Shown: piece by piece, positions 39,899 to 47,885 of the stretch | Layout: each line of letters starts with the position of its first letter | How positions within the stretch are numbered: the first letter of the stretch is position 1 | Source of the DNA: an uncultured Oscillospiraceae bacterium | GTDB lineage: Bacteria > Bacillota > Clostridia > Oscillospirales > Oscillospiraceae | NCBI GenBank assembly: GCA_949841355.1 | Contig: CATKZP010000002.1 | Location: 62,001 to 126,000, forward strand | DNA: 64,000 nt | Direction of reading: 5' to 3' | Program-made: the position numbers and the translations under genes | Notes under the pieces: generated by a model | Seen by the model: the letters and a program-made list of their open reading frames with translations, nothing else | Told to the model about the DNA's origin: nothing | The model's database searches: none

Positions 39899-41220
39899 AG
39901 CTGATCGAGTCCATCCTCACCAAAAATCCCTGCTACACCGCTGGCCGGAAGATCACGGTCAAGGGCCTCATGCTCCACTCCGTGGGCTGTCCACAGCCCA
40001 GCGCCCAGGTGTTCGTCCGAAACTGGAACAAGGCCAGCTACGACCGAGCCTGCGTCCATGCCTTCATTGACGGCAACGATGGCACCGTGTACCAGTGCCT
40101 CTCCTGGAACCATCGGGGCTGGCATTGTGGGGCCAGCGGCAACAACACCCACATCGGGGTGGAGATGTGCGAACCGGGCTGCATCAAGTACACGGGCGGG
40201 GCCACTTTCACCTGCTCTGACCTTGCCACCGCCCAGGCCGTTGCCAAGCGCACCTATCAGGCGGCGGTGGAGCTGTTCGCCATGCTCTGCCAGAAGTTCA
40301 ACCTCGACCCACTGGGGGACGGGGTCATCGTCAGCCACAAGGAGGGCTGCAAGCGGGGTATTGCCTCCAACCACGGCGACCCGGAGCATCTCTGGACGCA
40401 GCTCGGCCTGCCCTACACGATGGATGCCTTCCGCAAGGCGGTTAAGGCCGCGATGGGCGGTGGAGCGGCTGCTCCCAGCGGTGTGTCCGGCATGAAGATC
40501 ATGGGCGCGGCTGTCGCTACAGCGGAGCAGATGAAAGCCTACATCAAAGCCAAGAATCCGAAGGTGGCCCAGAGCGTTCTGGACATGGTGCCGCTCTATC
40601 TGTCCGAGGGGGCGGCGGAGGGTGTGCGGGGCGACATCGCCTTTGCGCAGTCCTGTCTGGAAACCGGGAATTTCGGCTTCGCTGGCTCCGCCGTCACGCT
40701 GGACCAGAACAATTTCTGCGGCATGGGTGTCACCGCCAATGGGCTGAAGGGTAATTCCTTCTCCACGGCCCAGCTCGGCATCCGGGCGCAGGTGCAGCAC
40801 CTCAAAGCCTATGCCTCCACCGAGCCGCTGAAGGGCGAGTGTATCGACCCCCGGTTCAAGTATGTGGCGCGGGGCTGTGCCGAGGTGGTGGAATGGCTGG
40901 GCCAGCAGGAAAATCCCCAGGGTAAGGGCTGGGCCACCGGCGCGGGATACGGGGAGAAGATCGTCACCATCCTCAAGTCCATCCTCGCCACCGATGGTGG
41001 GACGGCTCCCACCGCCGTTCCCTTTAAGGTACGGGTGACCGCCACTGACCTCCGTATTCGCACTGGCCCTGGCACTGACACCGCCATGACTGGGAAGTTC
41101 ACCGGGGCCGGGGTGTTTACCATCACCGAGGTCAAGGACGGTCCCGGTTCCGCCAAGGGCTGGGGCAGGCTGAAATCCGGCGCGGGCTGGATCGCACTGG
41201 ACTTCGCACAGAAAATCTGA
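39895..41220 (+). CDS. two-domain endolysin (amidase_2, glucosaminidase, SH3)
   Basis: The 441-residue protein has an N-terminal amidase_2 domain (KGLMLHSVGCPQ; VHAFIDGNDGTVYQCLSWNHRGWHCG; IVSHKEGCKRGIASNHGDPEHLW), a central glucosaminidase-like domain (IAFAQSCLETGNFGFAGSAV, catalytic Glu; NNFCGMGVT), and a C-terminal bacterial SH3 domain (VTATDLRIRTGPGTDTAMTG; GWGRLKSGAGWIAL). Two bond specificities plus a wall-binding module make it an efficient lysin. Confidence 0.93.
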   Translation: MKLIESILTKNPCYTAGRKITVKGLMLHSVGCPQPSAQVFVRNWNKASYDRACVHAFIDGNDGTVYQCLSWNHRGWHCGASGNNTHIGVEMCEPGCIKYTGGATFTCSDLATAQAVAKRTYQAAVELFAMLCQKFNLDPLGDGVIVSHKEGCKRGIASNHGDPEHLWTQLGLPYTMDAFRKAVKAAMGGGAAAPSGVSGMKIMGAAVATAEQMKAYIKAKNPKVAQSVLDMVPLYLSEGAAEGVRGDIAFAQSCLETGNFGFAGSAVTLDQNNFCGMGVTANGLKGNSFSTAQLGIRAQVQHLKAYASTEPLKGECIDPRFKYVARGCAEVVEWLGQQENPQGKGWATGAGYGEKIVTILKSILATDGGTAPTAVPFKVRVTATDLRIRTGPGTDTAMTGKFTGAGVFTITEVKDGPGSAKGWGRLKSGAGWIALDFAQKI

Positions 41221-41232
41221 TAGCACCACTAT

Positions 41233-41281
41233 GGCCCACCGGGGATTTTCCCTGGTGGGCTTGAATTTCTATTACTTTTTT
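41233..41281 (+). terminator. terminator after the lysis genes
   Basis: GCCCACC (41234-41240) pairs with GGTGGGC (41254-41260), with inner GGGA/TCCC pairing, followed by T-rich sequence ending in a run of seven T. Confidence 0.8.
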
Positions 41282-41297
41282 GAGGGGGCATCATTCT

Positions 41298-41672
41298 ATG
41301 GCAACTGAAAAATCAATGGACATTTTACATTATCGGGAGCAGGGGCTGGGCTATAAAAAGATCGCCGCCCTCACTGGCTACTCGCTGAATACGGTCAAGT
41401 CGGTCTGCCGGAGAAATCCGAACGGCGAGGAAAAGCTGTGCCTCCAATGTGGAGCCAAGCTGGTGCGCACCCCTCACTATAAGGAGAAAAAATTCTGCTC
41501 GGATATCTGCCGCATGGCCTGGTGGAACAGCCACCCGGAGGCGGTCAACCGTAAAGCCGTCTACCACTTCACCTGCGCCCAATGCGGCCAGCCTTTCGAC
41601 AGCTACGGCAACAACCACCGGAAATACTGCTCCCGCGCCTGTTACGCCGAGGCCCGGAGAAAGGGGGTGTAG
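41298..41672 (+). CDS. HTH plus zinc-ribbon protein, paralogue of the gene at 14367
   Basis: The 124-residue protein has the HTH (GYKKIAALTGYSLNTVKSVC), zinc motif LCLQCGAKL...KFCSDICRMAWWNSHPE, and a second ribbon CAQCGQPFDSYGNNHRKYCSRACY. The last two blocks are nearly the same as in the 154-residue protein at 14367. Two copies in one prophage, one at each side of the structural genes, suggest two regulators with related DNA sites. The ATG at 41298 follows GAGGGGG. It begins the integration module. Confidence 0.75.
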   Translation: MATEKSMDILHYREQGLGYKKIAALTGYSLNTVKSVCRRNPNGEEKLCLQCGAKLVRTPHYKEKKFCSDICRMAWWNSHPEAVNRKAVYHFTCAQCGQPFDSYGNNHRKYCSRACYAEARRKGV

Positions 41673-41674
41673 GC

Positions 41675-41845
41675 GTGTCCGAGGAGTTCTTCCGCAATTT
41701 GGCTGCGTACAAAGCGGCGATGAGTCTCGCCAAGGGTATGCTCCACCAGGGCATTATTTCCGAAAGCGAGTACGCTGAAATCGATACAATTATGACCAAA
41801 AAGTACGACCTGTCCTTGGATAGTATTTTTCGCACAATCGCTTGA
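41675..41845 (+). CDS. SHOCT-like small protein upstream of the recombinases
   Basis: The 56-residue protein (SEEFFRNLAAYKAAMSLAKGMLHQGIISESEYAEIDTIM) has a SHOCT-like short C-terminal motif (GIISESEYAEID) and is of the type often found just before serine recombinase pairs in Clostridia. The start is GTG at 41675, after AAGGGGGTG. Its role may be in regulating excision; this is inferred from its repeated neighbourhood. Confidence 0.7.
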   Translation: MSEEFFRNLAAYKAAMSLAKGMLHQGIISESEYAEIDTIMTKKYDLSLDSIFRTIA

Positions 41846-41870
41846 TAAATCGGGCTTTTAGAGCGAATAT
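41842..41870 (+). promoter_or_regulatory. repeated prophage promoter element, copy 4
   Basis: TTGATA (41842-41847), a 17-nt spacer ending TTTTAGAGC, and GAATAT (41865-41870) match copies 1-3, and GTGACCACC follows as GTGACTACC does in copy 1. The upstream dyad is not evident; that part lies inside the SHOCT-like gene. It drives the recombinase genes. Confidence 0.6.
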
Positions 41871-41893
41871 GTGACCACCAAGGAGGTGATTTT

Positions 41894-43216
41894 TTGGAAC
41901 GCGTTATTCAGAAAATGGGGCTGAAAGTTCCTTCACAGCCCAAGGCGGAGCGGGTTGCGGCCTACGCCAGAGTGTCCTCCGGCAAGGATGCCATGCTCCA
42001 CTCCCTGTCTGCCCAGGTCAGTTACTACAGCAGCCTCATCCAGAACCACCCCGGCTGGCTCTACTGCGGGGTGTACGCAGACGAGGCCCTGACCGGCACA
42101 AAGGAGAACCGGGAGAATTTCCAGCGGCTGCTGGCCGAGTGCCGCGCCGGGAACATCGACCTCATCATCACCAAGTCGATCTCCCGGTTCGCCAGGAATA
42201 CTGTGGTGCTGCTCCAGACCGTCCGGGATTTGAAATCGCTGGGGGTGGATGTCTACTTCGAGGAGCAGAACATCCACTCCATGAGTGCGGACGGTGAGCT
42301 GATGCTGACCATCCTGGCATCCTACGCCCAGGAGGAGAGCCTCTCCGCCAGCGAAAACCAGAAGTGGCGCATCAAGAAAAACTTCGAGGACGGCAAACCC
42401 TGGTCGGGGCAGGTACTGGGGTATCGGTACGAGAATGGCGTTTACATTGTCAAGCCGGAGGAGGCCGAGATCGTGCGGAGCATCTTCGCCGACTACCTCT
42501 CCGGCATGGGTGTCGAGACCATCATGAAAAAGCTGAACGCCCAAGGCAAGACCTCCCGCAACGGCCATGCCTGGTGCCGTTCCAGCGTTCGGAAGGTGCT
42601 GGGGAACTACTCCTACACCGGCAACCTGCTCCTCCAGACCACATTTCGAGAGAACCACATCACCAAAAAGACGCTCCCCAACCGGGGTGAGCTGCCCATG
42701 TACCATGCGGAAAACACCCATGAGGCCATCATCAGCATGGAGGACTACCAGGCGGTACAGGCGGAGATGGCGCGGCGGTCTGCCAAACACAACAAGACCG
42801 CCCACGGCCCTGTCAAGTATCCATTCACTTCGATGATCGTCTGCGGCACCTGCGGCAAGGGCTACCGGCGAAAGGTGACCCGCACCGGTCCGGTGTGGAT
42901 TTGCAGCACCTTCAACATTTACGGCAAAGCCGCCTGCCCCTCCAAGCAGATACCAGAGCGGGTGCTTGAAAAAGCTGCGGTGGAAGTGCTGGGGCTGGAT
43001 GAATTTGACGCAGATGCCCTCCACGATAAAATAACGGCTATTCGTACCGAGGGCAACAACACTCTGGTATTTCTGTTCAAGGGCGGCACTCAAACCGTTA
43101 AACGGTGGGCAGACCGTTCCAGGGCAGAAAGCTGGACCCCGGAGATGAAAGCCGCAGCCAGAGAATACGCGAGGAAAGGACAGGCGATGAGATCATGCCA
43201 GCAGCAAGAGCAGTAA
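41894..43216 (+). CDS. large serine recombinase 1
   Basis: The 440-residue protein has the resolvase catalytic domain (AAYARVSSGKD with the nucleophilic Ser near residue 25; GNIDLIITKSISRFARNTV), the recombinase domain (GYRYENGVYIVKPEEAEIVRSIF), and a zinc ribbon (CGTCGKGYRRK...CSTFNIYGKAACPS). It starts at TTG 41894 with AAGGAGGTGA upstream. Serine recombinases excise and integrate DNA without host factors. It overlaps the second recombinase by 22 nt. Confidence 0.93.
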   Translation: MERVIQKMGLKVPSQPKAERVAAYARVSSGKDAMLHSLSAQVSYYSSLIQNHPGWLYCGVYADEALTGTKENRENFQRLLAECRAGNIDLIITKSISRFARNTVVLLQTVRDLKSLGVDVYFEEQNIHSMSADGELMLTILASYAQEESLSASENQKWRIKKNFEDGKPWSGQVLGYRYENGVYIVKPEEAEIVRSIFADYLSGMGVETIMKKLNAQGKTSRNGHAWCRSSVRKVLGNYSYTGNLLLQTTFRENHITKKTLPNRGELPMYHAENTHEAIISMEDYQAVQAEMARRSAKHNKTAHGPVKYPFTSMIVCGTCGKGYRRKVTRTGPVWICSTFNIYGKAACPSKQIPERVLEKAAVEVLGLDEFDADALHDKITAIRTEGNNTLVFLFKGGTQTVKRWADRSRAESWTPEMKAAAREYARKGQAMRSCQQQEQ

Positions 43217-44778
43217 CGGTCATTCCCCCAACCATCAATCTTCATACCCATGCCCCGGCGGTGGCGGCGAAGAAACGCAGGACAGCAGGGTATGCCCGCG
43301 TCTCCACCGACAGTGATGAGCAGTTCACCAGTTATGAGGCACAAATCGACTACTACACCCGGTACATCAAGAGCAATCAGGAGTGGGAGTTTGTCTCGGT
43401 CTATACGGATGAGGGCATTTCTGGCACGAATACAAAGCGCAGGGCTGGTTTCAATCAGATGATCGCCGATGCCCTCGCCGGGAAAATAGACCTCATCGTC
43501 ACCAAGTCGGTGAGCCGCTTTGCCAGAAACACGGTGGACAGCCTGACCACCATCCGCAAGCTGAAGGAGCATGGCGTGGAGGTCTACTTTGAAAAGGAAA
43601 ACATCTGGACCTTCGACAGCAAGGGCGAATTGCTCATTACCATCATGTCCTCGCTGGCCCAGGAGGAGAGCCGCTCCCTTTCGGAGAATATCACCTGGGG
43701 CCAGCGCAAACGATTCTCGGACGGCAAGGTCAACCTCCCCTACAAGCAGTTCCTCGGCTACCGAAAGGGGCCAGATGGTTTCCCGGAGGTAGTGGAGGAC
43801 GAGGCCAAGATCGTCCGCCGCATCTACGCCCTTTTCATGGAGGGAAAAACCAGCTACGCCATTGCCAAGGCCCTCACCGCTGATGGCGTTCCAACGCCCT
43901 CCGGCAAGAAAAAGTGGGGAGCCAGCGTGGTGGAGAGCATACTCACGAATGAGAAATATAAGGGGGCGGCACTCCTTCAAAAGTGCTATACGGTTGATTT
44001 CCTCAGTAAAAAGCGGAAGGTCAACGAGGGCGAGGTCCAGCAATATTGGATTGAGCGGAGCCATCAGCCTATTATCCAGCCCCGTGAGTTCGATGTTGTC
44101 CAAGCCGAGTTCGCTCGACGCAAGGGCATGGGTCTCCACTACAGCGGCGGCGGGGTGTTCGCCTCCCGCCTGGTCTGCGGTGACTGCGGCAGCTACTACG
44201 GCCCCAAGGTCTGGCACTCCAACAGCAAGTACCGCCGCGTTGTCTGGCAATGTAACGGCAAGTTTAGCAACGAGGAAAAGTGCCGCACCCCGCATCTGAT
44301 GGAGGAGGACATCAAGGCTCGGTTTCTGGCAGCGTTCAATCAACTGCTGGACGGCAAGGACGCTCTGCTGGAGGATTGCCGCATTATGCAGGACCACCTC
44401 ACCAACTGCGCTGCCATTGACGCGGAACTGGACGAGCTGCTCCGGGAGATTGCAGTGGTGACGGAACTGACTCAGCGATGCATCCAGGAGAACGCCGGTC
44501 GCGCACAGAGCCAAGCGGAGTACGCCGAACGCTACAACGGCTATGTGGCAAGGTATGAAAAGGCCAAAGCCAGGGTGGACGCCCTCCAGGAGCAGAAGAA
44601 ACAGCGGCAGGCCAAAGCTGACCTTATTGGCGGGTTCATGTTCACTCTGCATGAGTTGGAGGATGGCGTTACTGAGTTTGACAATACCCTCTGGCTGGCG
44701 GTGGTGCGTAAGGCCACAGCCTACCACGATGGGCGGCTGGTGTTCACCTTCCAGAATGGGATGGAGATTGAGGGATAA
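43195..44778 (+). CDS. large serine recombinase 2 (probable integrase)
   Basis: The 527-residue protein has the catalytic domain (AGYARVSTDSDEQ, nucleophilic Ser near residue 37; KIDLIVTKSVSRFARNTV), recombinase domain (GYRKGPDGFPEVVEDEAKIVRRIYALF), zinc ribbon (CGDCGSYYGPK...CNGKFSNEEKC) and a C-terminal coiled coil (residues about 430-490, EYAERYNGYVARYEKAKARVDALQEQ). Coiled coils of this kind control directionality in serine integrases. The ATG at 43195 lies inside the first recombinase gene. It is the last prophage gene before the terminator. Confidence 0.93.
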   Translation: MPAARAVTVIPPTINLHTHAPAVAAKKRRTAGYARVSTDSDEQFTSYEAQIDYYTRYIKSNQEWEFVSVYTDEGISGTNTKRRAGFNQMIADALAGKIDLIVTKSVSRFARNTVDSLTTIRKLKEHGVEVYFEKENIWTFDSKGELLITIMSSLAQEESRSLSENITWGQRKRFSDGKVNLPYKQFLGYRKGPDGFPEVVEDEAKIVRRIYALFMEGKTSYAIAKALTADGVPTPSGKKKWGASVVESILTNEKYKGAALLQKCYTVDFLSKKRKVNEGEVQQYWIERSHQPIIQPREFDVVQAEFARRKGMGLHYSGGGVFASRLVCGDCGSYYGPKVWHSNSKYRRVVWQCNGKFSNEEKCRTPHLMEEDIKARFLAAFNQLLDGKDALLEDCRIMQDHLTNCAAIDAELDELLREIAVVTELTQRCIQENAGRAQSQAEYAERYNGYVARYEKAKARVDALQEQKKQRQAKADLIGGFMFTLHELEDGVTEFDNTLWLAVVRKATAYHDGRLVFTFQNGMEIEG

Positions 44779-44797
44779 TAGAATAGCGCCACATACG

Positions 44798-44831
44798 ACC
44801 CGCTGGTCTTTATAGGCTGGCGGGTTTTTTT
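44798..44831 (+). terminator. terminator of the recombinase operon
   Basis: ACCCGC (44798-44803) pairs with GCGGGT (44820-44825) and runs into TTTTTTT. It marks the end of the clearly phage-encoded transcripts. Confidence 0.85.
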
Positions 44832-44833
44832 AG

Positions 44834-44862
44834 TAGACTTCTGTATTTGAATCTGTTATAAT
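44834..44862 (+). promoter_or_regulatory. promoter of the kinase gene
   Basis: TAGACT (44834-44839), 17 nt, and TATAAT (44857-44862) with TGT before it form an extended -10 promoter, about 60 nt before the start codon at 44924. Confidence 0.75.
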
Positions 44863-44923
44863 ACTGGTCAAATGCAGAAACAATCTCTATATTTCGTTTT
44901 GATATCAGCATAGGGGGAGAAAA

Positions 44924-46432
44924 ATGATCAGTGAAGGCTCTTTGCGGCAAATCTCTCATATGTTTTGTGGGGACATTGATGGATACTACTCTTACAAGAC
45001 AGGAGCCGAACTTGTAAGTTTTTTTAATCAATATTTCAGTTCAAATGATCGATATGGGCAAGGATTTCCTTCGAGATGGGCATATGTATATGACAAGCTG
45101 GTCGGGCTGCTAAATGCACACCGTATAGATTCTTTCCTTGACATCATTTTAGGTCGGGAATACTTGATGCAGGATTGTGGTATTTCTCAGGTAGAGGCAG
45201 CAGAAAAGGCAAACGAAATTTTAGAAGAATTCAATCGTATTCTCCAACAGGATTTATACAAAATAACTCGTAACGGGAAAGAACACCATTTAGTACAAGA
45301 AAAGGATGATTTGATCCTGATTGGGAGTGGTGGATTCGCAAATGTTTATCGTCAAAAATCAACTGGCCTAATTGTAAAGAAACTTAAAGATGATTTTTTG
45401 ACTGACCGTGGTATTCGCAGTCGGTTCAAACGTGAATTTGAAATCACAAAGTCACTACAAGATGTGTATGGAATCATTCAAGTTTTTTCTTTCGATGAAG
45501 GAAGTTGTTCCTACACAATGGAACCAGCGGAAATTACGCTGGAAGATTATGTTCGTAATAATACGTTAAGTGACGAGATTCGGATTAACTGCATACGGCA
45601 AATCCTTTATATTATGTCCGAAGTACATAAACGGGACATTATCCATCGTGACATTAGTGCAAATAACATTTTCATTATTGCGGGAATGCTAAAAATCGCT
45701 GACTTTGGTCTGGGAAAAGATTTAAATGTTTTTAACTCTCATAACACATTTTTAACGCGAGGTGTTGGTCAATATATTTATTGTGCGCCCGAACAGTTTA
45801 TGATGCTCAAGGACGGAAATAAGCTAAGTGATGTCTACTCTTTAGGACGAGTAATCAATTTTATTATGACCGGTGATCCGCGAGACTCGCATCATATTTT
45901 TAGAAATGTTGCAGAGAAAGCCACAAATGACAGCGCCGCATATCGTTACGCTGATGCGTCTCAGTTATCCTCCTTTTTTGAAAAAGCAATTACATATCAG
46001 CAACAAGAAGACAATCGAGAACGGGTTGAAGAAAAGATTCGGCAGGGAAAATTTGATGAAGAAATTGAAAACTACATCTATGATTTAACTGCGGAAAAAA
46101 TTTCGGGGGCTATACATTCACGCAAAACAGGATTTGTTAATGCGCTTTTTTCATTTATGCATTTAGATGATGCCCATGCGCAACATATAATTCAGAGTGT
46201 AGATAAGACCTATCAGGACACCTGTGGGCGATCCTTTGCAGCCTATGATCCTTTCGCACACTTTGCTTACAAAATATTGAAGGATAACTTTCCGTATGTA
46301 GTGAAGGAAATTGCCGCAAATATATTGCGCTATATTGCCACGGATGTCAATAGGTTTAATGCTCAAGACTTAGTGAAAGAACTGAAAGCCGAAGGTATCG
46401 AACCAATGCTGGAAGACATTTTAGATTCGTGA
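44924..46432 (+). CDS. AbiJ-like N-terminus fused to a eukaryotic-type protein kinase (candidate defence gene)
   Basis: The 502-residue protein has an N-terminal region (about 1-110) with YGQGFPSRWAYVYDKLVGLLN, resembling AbiJ N-terminal domains of abortive-infection proteins. A complete kinase domain follows: GSGGFANV (134-141), VKK at 151-153, HRDISANN (241-248, catalytic Asp243), DFG (260-262) and APE (288-290). The C-terminal 190 residues are helical and unassigned. The gene is A+T-rich, has its own promoter and sits beside the integrase, as phage-borne or att-linked defence genes do. GGGGGAG precedes the ATG. Confidence 0.75.
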   Translation: MISEGSLRQISHMFCGDIDGYYSYKTGAELVSFFNQYFSSNDRYGQGFPSRWAYVYDKLVGLLNAHRIDSFLDIILGREYLMQDCGISQVEAAEKANEILEEFNRILQQDLYKITRNGKEHHLVQEKDDLILIGSGGFANVYRQKSTGLIVKKLKDDFLTDRGIRSRFKREFEITKSLQDVYGIIQVFSFDEGSCSYTMEPAEITLEDYVRNNTLSDEIRINCIRQILYIMSEVHKRDIIHRDISANNIFIIAGMLKIADFGLGKDLNVFNSHNTFLTRGVGQYIYCAPEQFMMLKDGNKLSDVYSLGRVINFIMTGDPRDSHHIFRNVAEKATNDSAAYRYADASQLSSFFEKAITYQQQEDNRERVEEKIRQGKFDEEIENYIYDLTAEKISGAIHSRKTGFVNALFSFMHLDDAHAQHIIQSVDKTYQDTCGRSFAAYDPFAHFAYKILKDNFPYVVKEIAANILRYIATDVNRFNAQDLVKELKAEGIEPMLEDILDS

Positions 46433-46694
46433 TCCACCTTGTTGTAAAAGTTGCCCTTTCTCTCGTAAATGGGACTTATTCTGTGGGATAGGCTTTAACC
46501 CCCCTGCTAATAAAAGAGCGCCCCCTTGGCTTCCTAATCTAACGGATTATTCGGATTATTTTCGAGGACTTGCACACCCTCTTATAAATCCTGCACACTC
46601 CGCAATGAGGCACCTTAAACAACAGAAAATCCGCACCCCCTATGCGGCAAGGGTGTGCATTTGTATCGGAATCACCAGCACTTTTCAAGATAAG

Positions 46695-46730
46695 TTGACA
46701 GGTCACTAAGATAGGTGACCTGTCAATTTT
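46695..46730 (+). terminator. perfect 12-bp hairpin terminator
   Basis: TTGACAGGTCAC (46695-46706) pairs with GTGACCTGTCAA (46715-46726) around 8 nt and is followed by TTTT. Confidence 0.8.
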
Positions 46731-46741
46731 ATATATCCAGC

Positions 46742-46777
46742 AAGCCACAGTGATTTTAGTTATTGTGGCTTTTATTT
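46742..46777 (+). terminator. hairpin terminator
   Basis: AAGCCACA (46742-46749) pairs with TGTGGCTT (46764-46771) and is followed by TTATTT. It blocks read-through toward the convergent host gene. Confidence 0.65.
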
Positions 46778-46809
46778 GTGGCGACAGCTCAGACAAGGCT
46801 GCCGCCAGG

Positions 46810-47655
46810 TTAGAAAATGGGGCTCCACCTCTTCTGGTACAGCTTCCTCGCCCAGATCATCAGCAGGATTGCCCAGAGCCACAGCCACAGCTCTGTGACC
46901 AGTATGGATACCGCGCCCCGCTGATACAGCGCCGGAAGCAGATCTCCCGCGGCATGGGCCAGAATCGCCAGCGGCAGATATCTCCTTTGCCCCTTCACAA
47001 TTCCATACGCTACCACTACAGTGAGGGAAATGTGGACCGCCATGGCCCCCATTCGTTCCAACACAGCCATCACACCGCTCACGGCGCCGAAGTTCGCCGC
47101 AGACGAGATGGCCGCTGCCACAGGACCTACTATGCTTTCCGGACTGTCCCCTGTCACCCCCAGGAAGGGCAGCGTGCCCTCTATTCCCTGTCCTTGAAGC
47201 ATTGTCGCAACAGCCAGCAGGCTCACAATAGACATCAGGCTGATGGCCCAGACTTCCGCACCGCCGTGGCCAATGCCATACATCACCATGCTTTCCCGGT
47301 TTTTGTTCTTTTTCATGAGAAACCTGATGACCACATATCTGCCGCACTCCTCAAAAATACCCGCCATGCAGGCCCCGTAGAGCACGTAAACAGGGGTGCT
47401 TCCGTTGATGAACCGGGAAACGGGATTGTCCCATACGATGCACACCATGTGCACCCCCAGCTCCAGCACCCGGGCTGATAGTAAAAAACCCGCCGCGCCA
47501 ATGAACACCGGCACAAATGAAGCGGACTTCCCACACCGCCTCCTCCACCAGACCACACAGATGACAGGCAGTAGGGCCAGCGCCACCGCCGTCACAGACA
47601 AGGTAACGATTGAGCTCTGCACTTGGCTGATATCCTGGCGCAGAATTTCCTCCAT
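46810..47655 (-). CDS. YhfC-like intramembrane metalloprotease family protein
   Basis: The 281-residue polytopic membrane protein has about seven hydrophobic segments and the YhfC/PrsW-like acidic and His motifs: GIFEECGRYVVIRFL (Glu-Glu), YGIGHGGAEV, HISLTVVVAYG, and LAILAHAAGDLL. Such proteins may cleave within membranes; the substrate is unknown. The start at 47655 follows GGGGGAG; a longer open frame to 47778 lacks a ribosome site. It is the first clear host gene to the right of the prophage. Confidence 0.8.
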   Translation of the reverse strand: MEEILRQDISQVQSSIVTLSVTAVALALLPVICVVWWRRRCGKSASFVPVFIGAAGFLLSARVLELGVHMVCIVWDNPVSRFINGSTPVYVLYGACMAGIFEECGRYVVIRFLMKKNKNRESMVMYGIGHGGAEVWAISLMSIVSLLAVATMLQGQGIEGTLPFLGVTGDSPESIVGPVAAAISSAANFGAVSGVMAVLERMGAMAVHISLTVVVAYGIVKGQRRYLPLAILAHAAGDLLPALYQRGAVSILVTELWLWLWAILLMIWARKLYQKRWSPIF

Positions 47656-47780
47656 GATCTTCTCCCCCTTCAAAACACACTTCGGCCAACGGTTCAAACT
47701 CATGATAAACCCTCCAGCAGATGGAAGGTCAAGCGTTTTCCGCAGTATTCTAAAAAATAAGCGGCAACCACCAAACAAAT

Positions 47781-47815
47781 ACAGGGGGACGCTCCACCGA
47801 GGAGCGTCCCCCTGT
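47781..47815 (-). terminator. terminator after serA
   Basis: ACAGGGGGACGCTCC and its complement (47781-47795 and 47801-47815) form a perfect 15-bp stem with a 5-nt loop. On the minus strand it follows the serA stop by about 70 nt and precedes ATTTGTTTGG. Confidence 0.75.
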
Positions 47816-47885
47816 TCATCAGTCCCGCGTATCCCGCCCTTTCAAACGGGACGAGCTTCTTCTTCGGCAGCTCAGGCCGCTGCGT

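Larger units (their letters stand above)
46433..46809. other. gene-free stretch, probable site of the prophage-host junction
   Basis: This 377-nt stretch has no plausible gene. It holds two hairpin terminators (46695-46730 and 46742-46777), two GTGTGC/GCACAC words (about 46569 and 46651) and low-complexity A+T-rich parts. The composition changes from A+T-rich to G+C-rich host DNA at about 46.8 kb. The att site may be here or at 44.83-44.92 kb. Confidence 0.4.

Noticed and set aside
46569-46660. GTGTGC/GCACAC words as att core repeats
   Set aside because: They are short and both lie on the same side of the prophage; the left end is outside the window, so no att pair can be shown.
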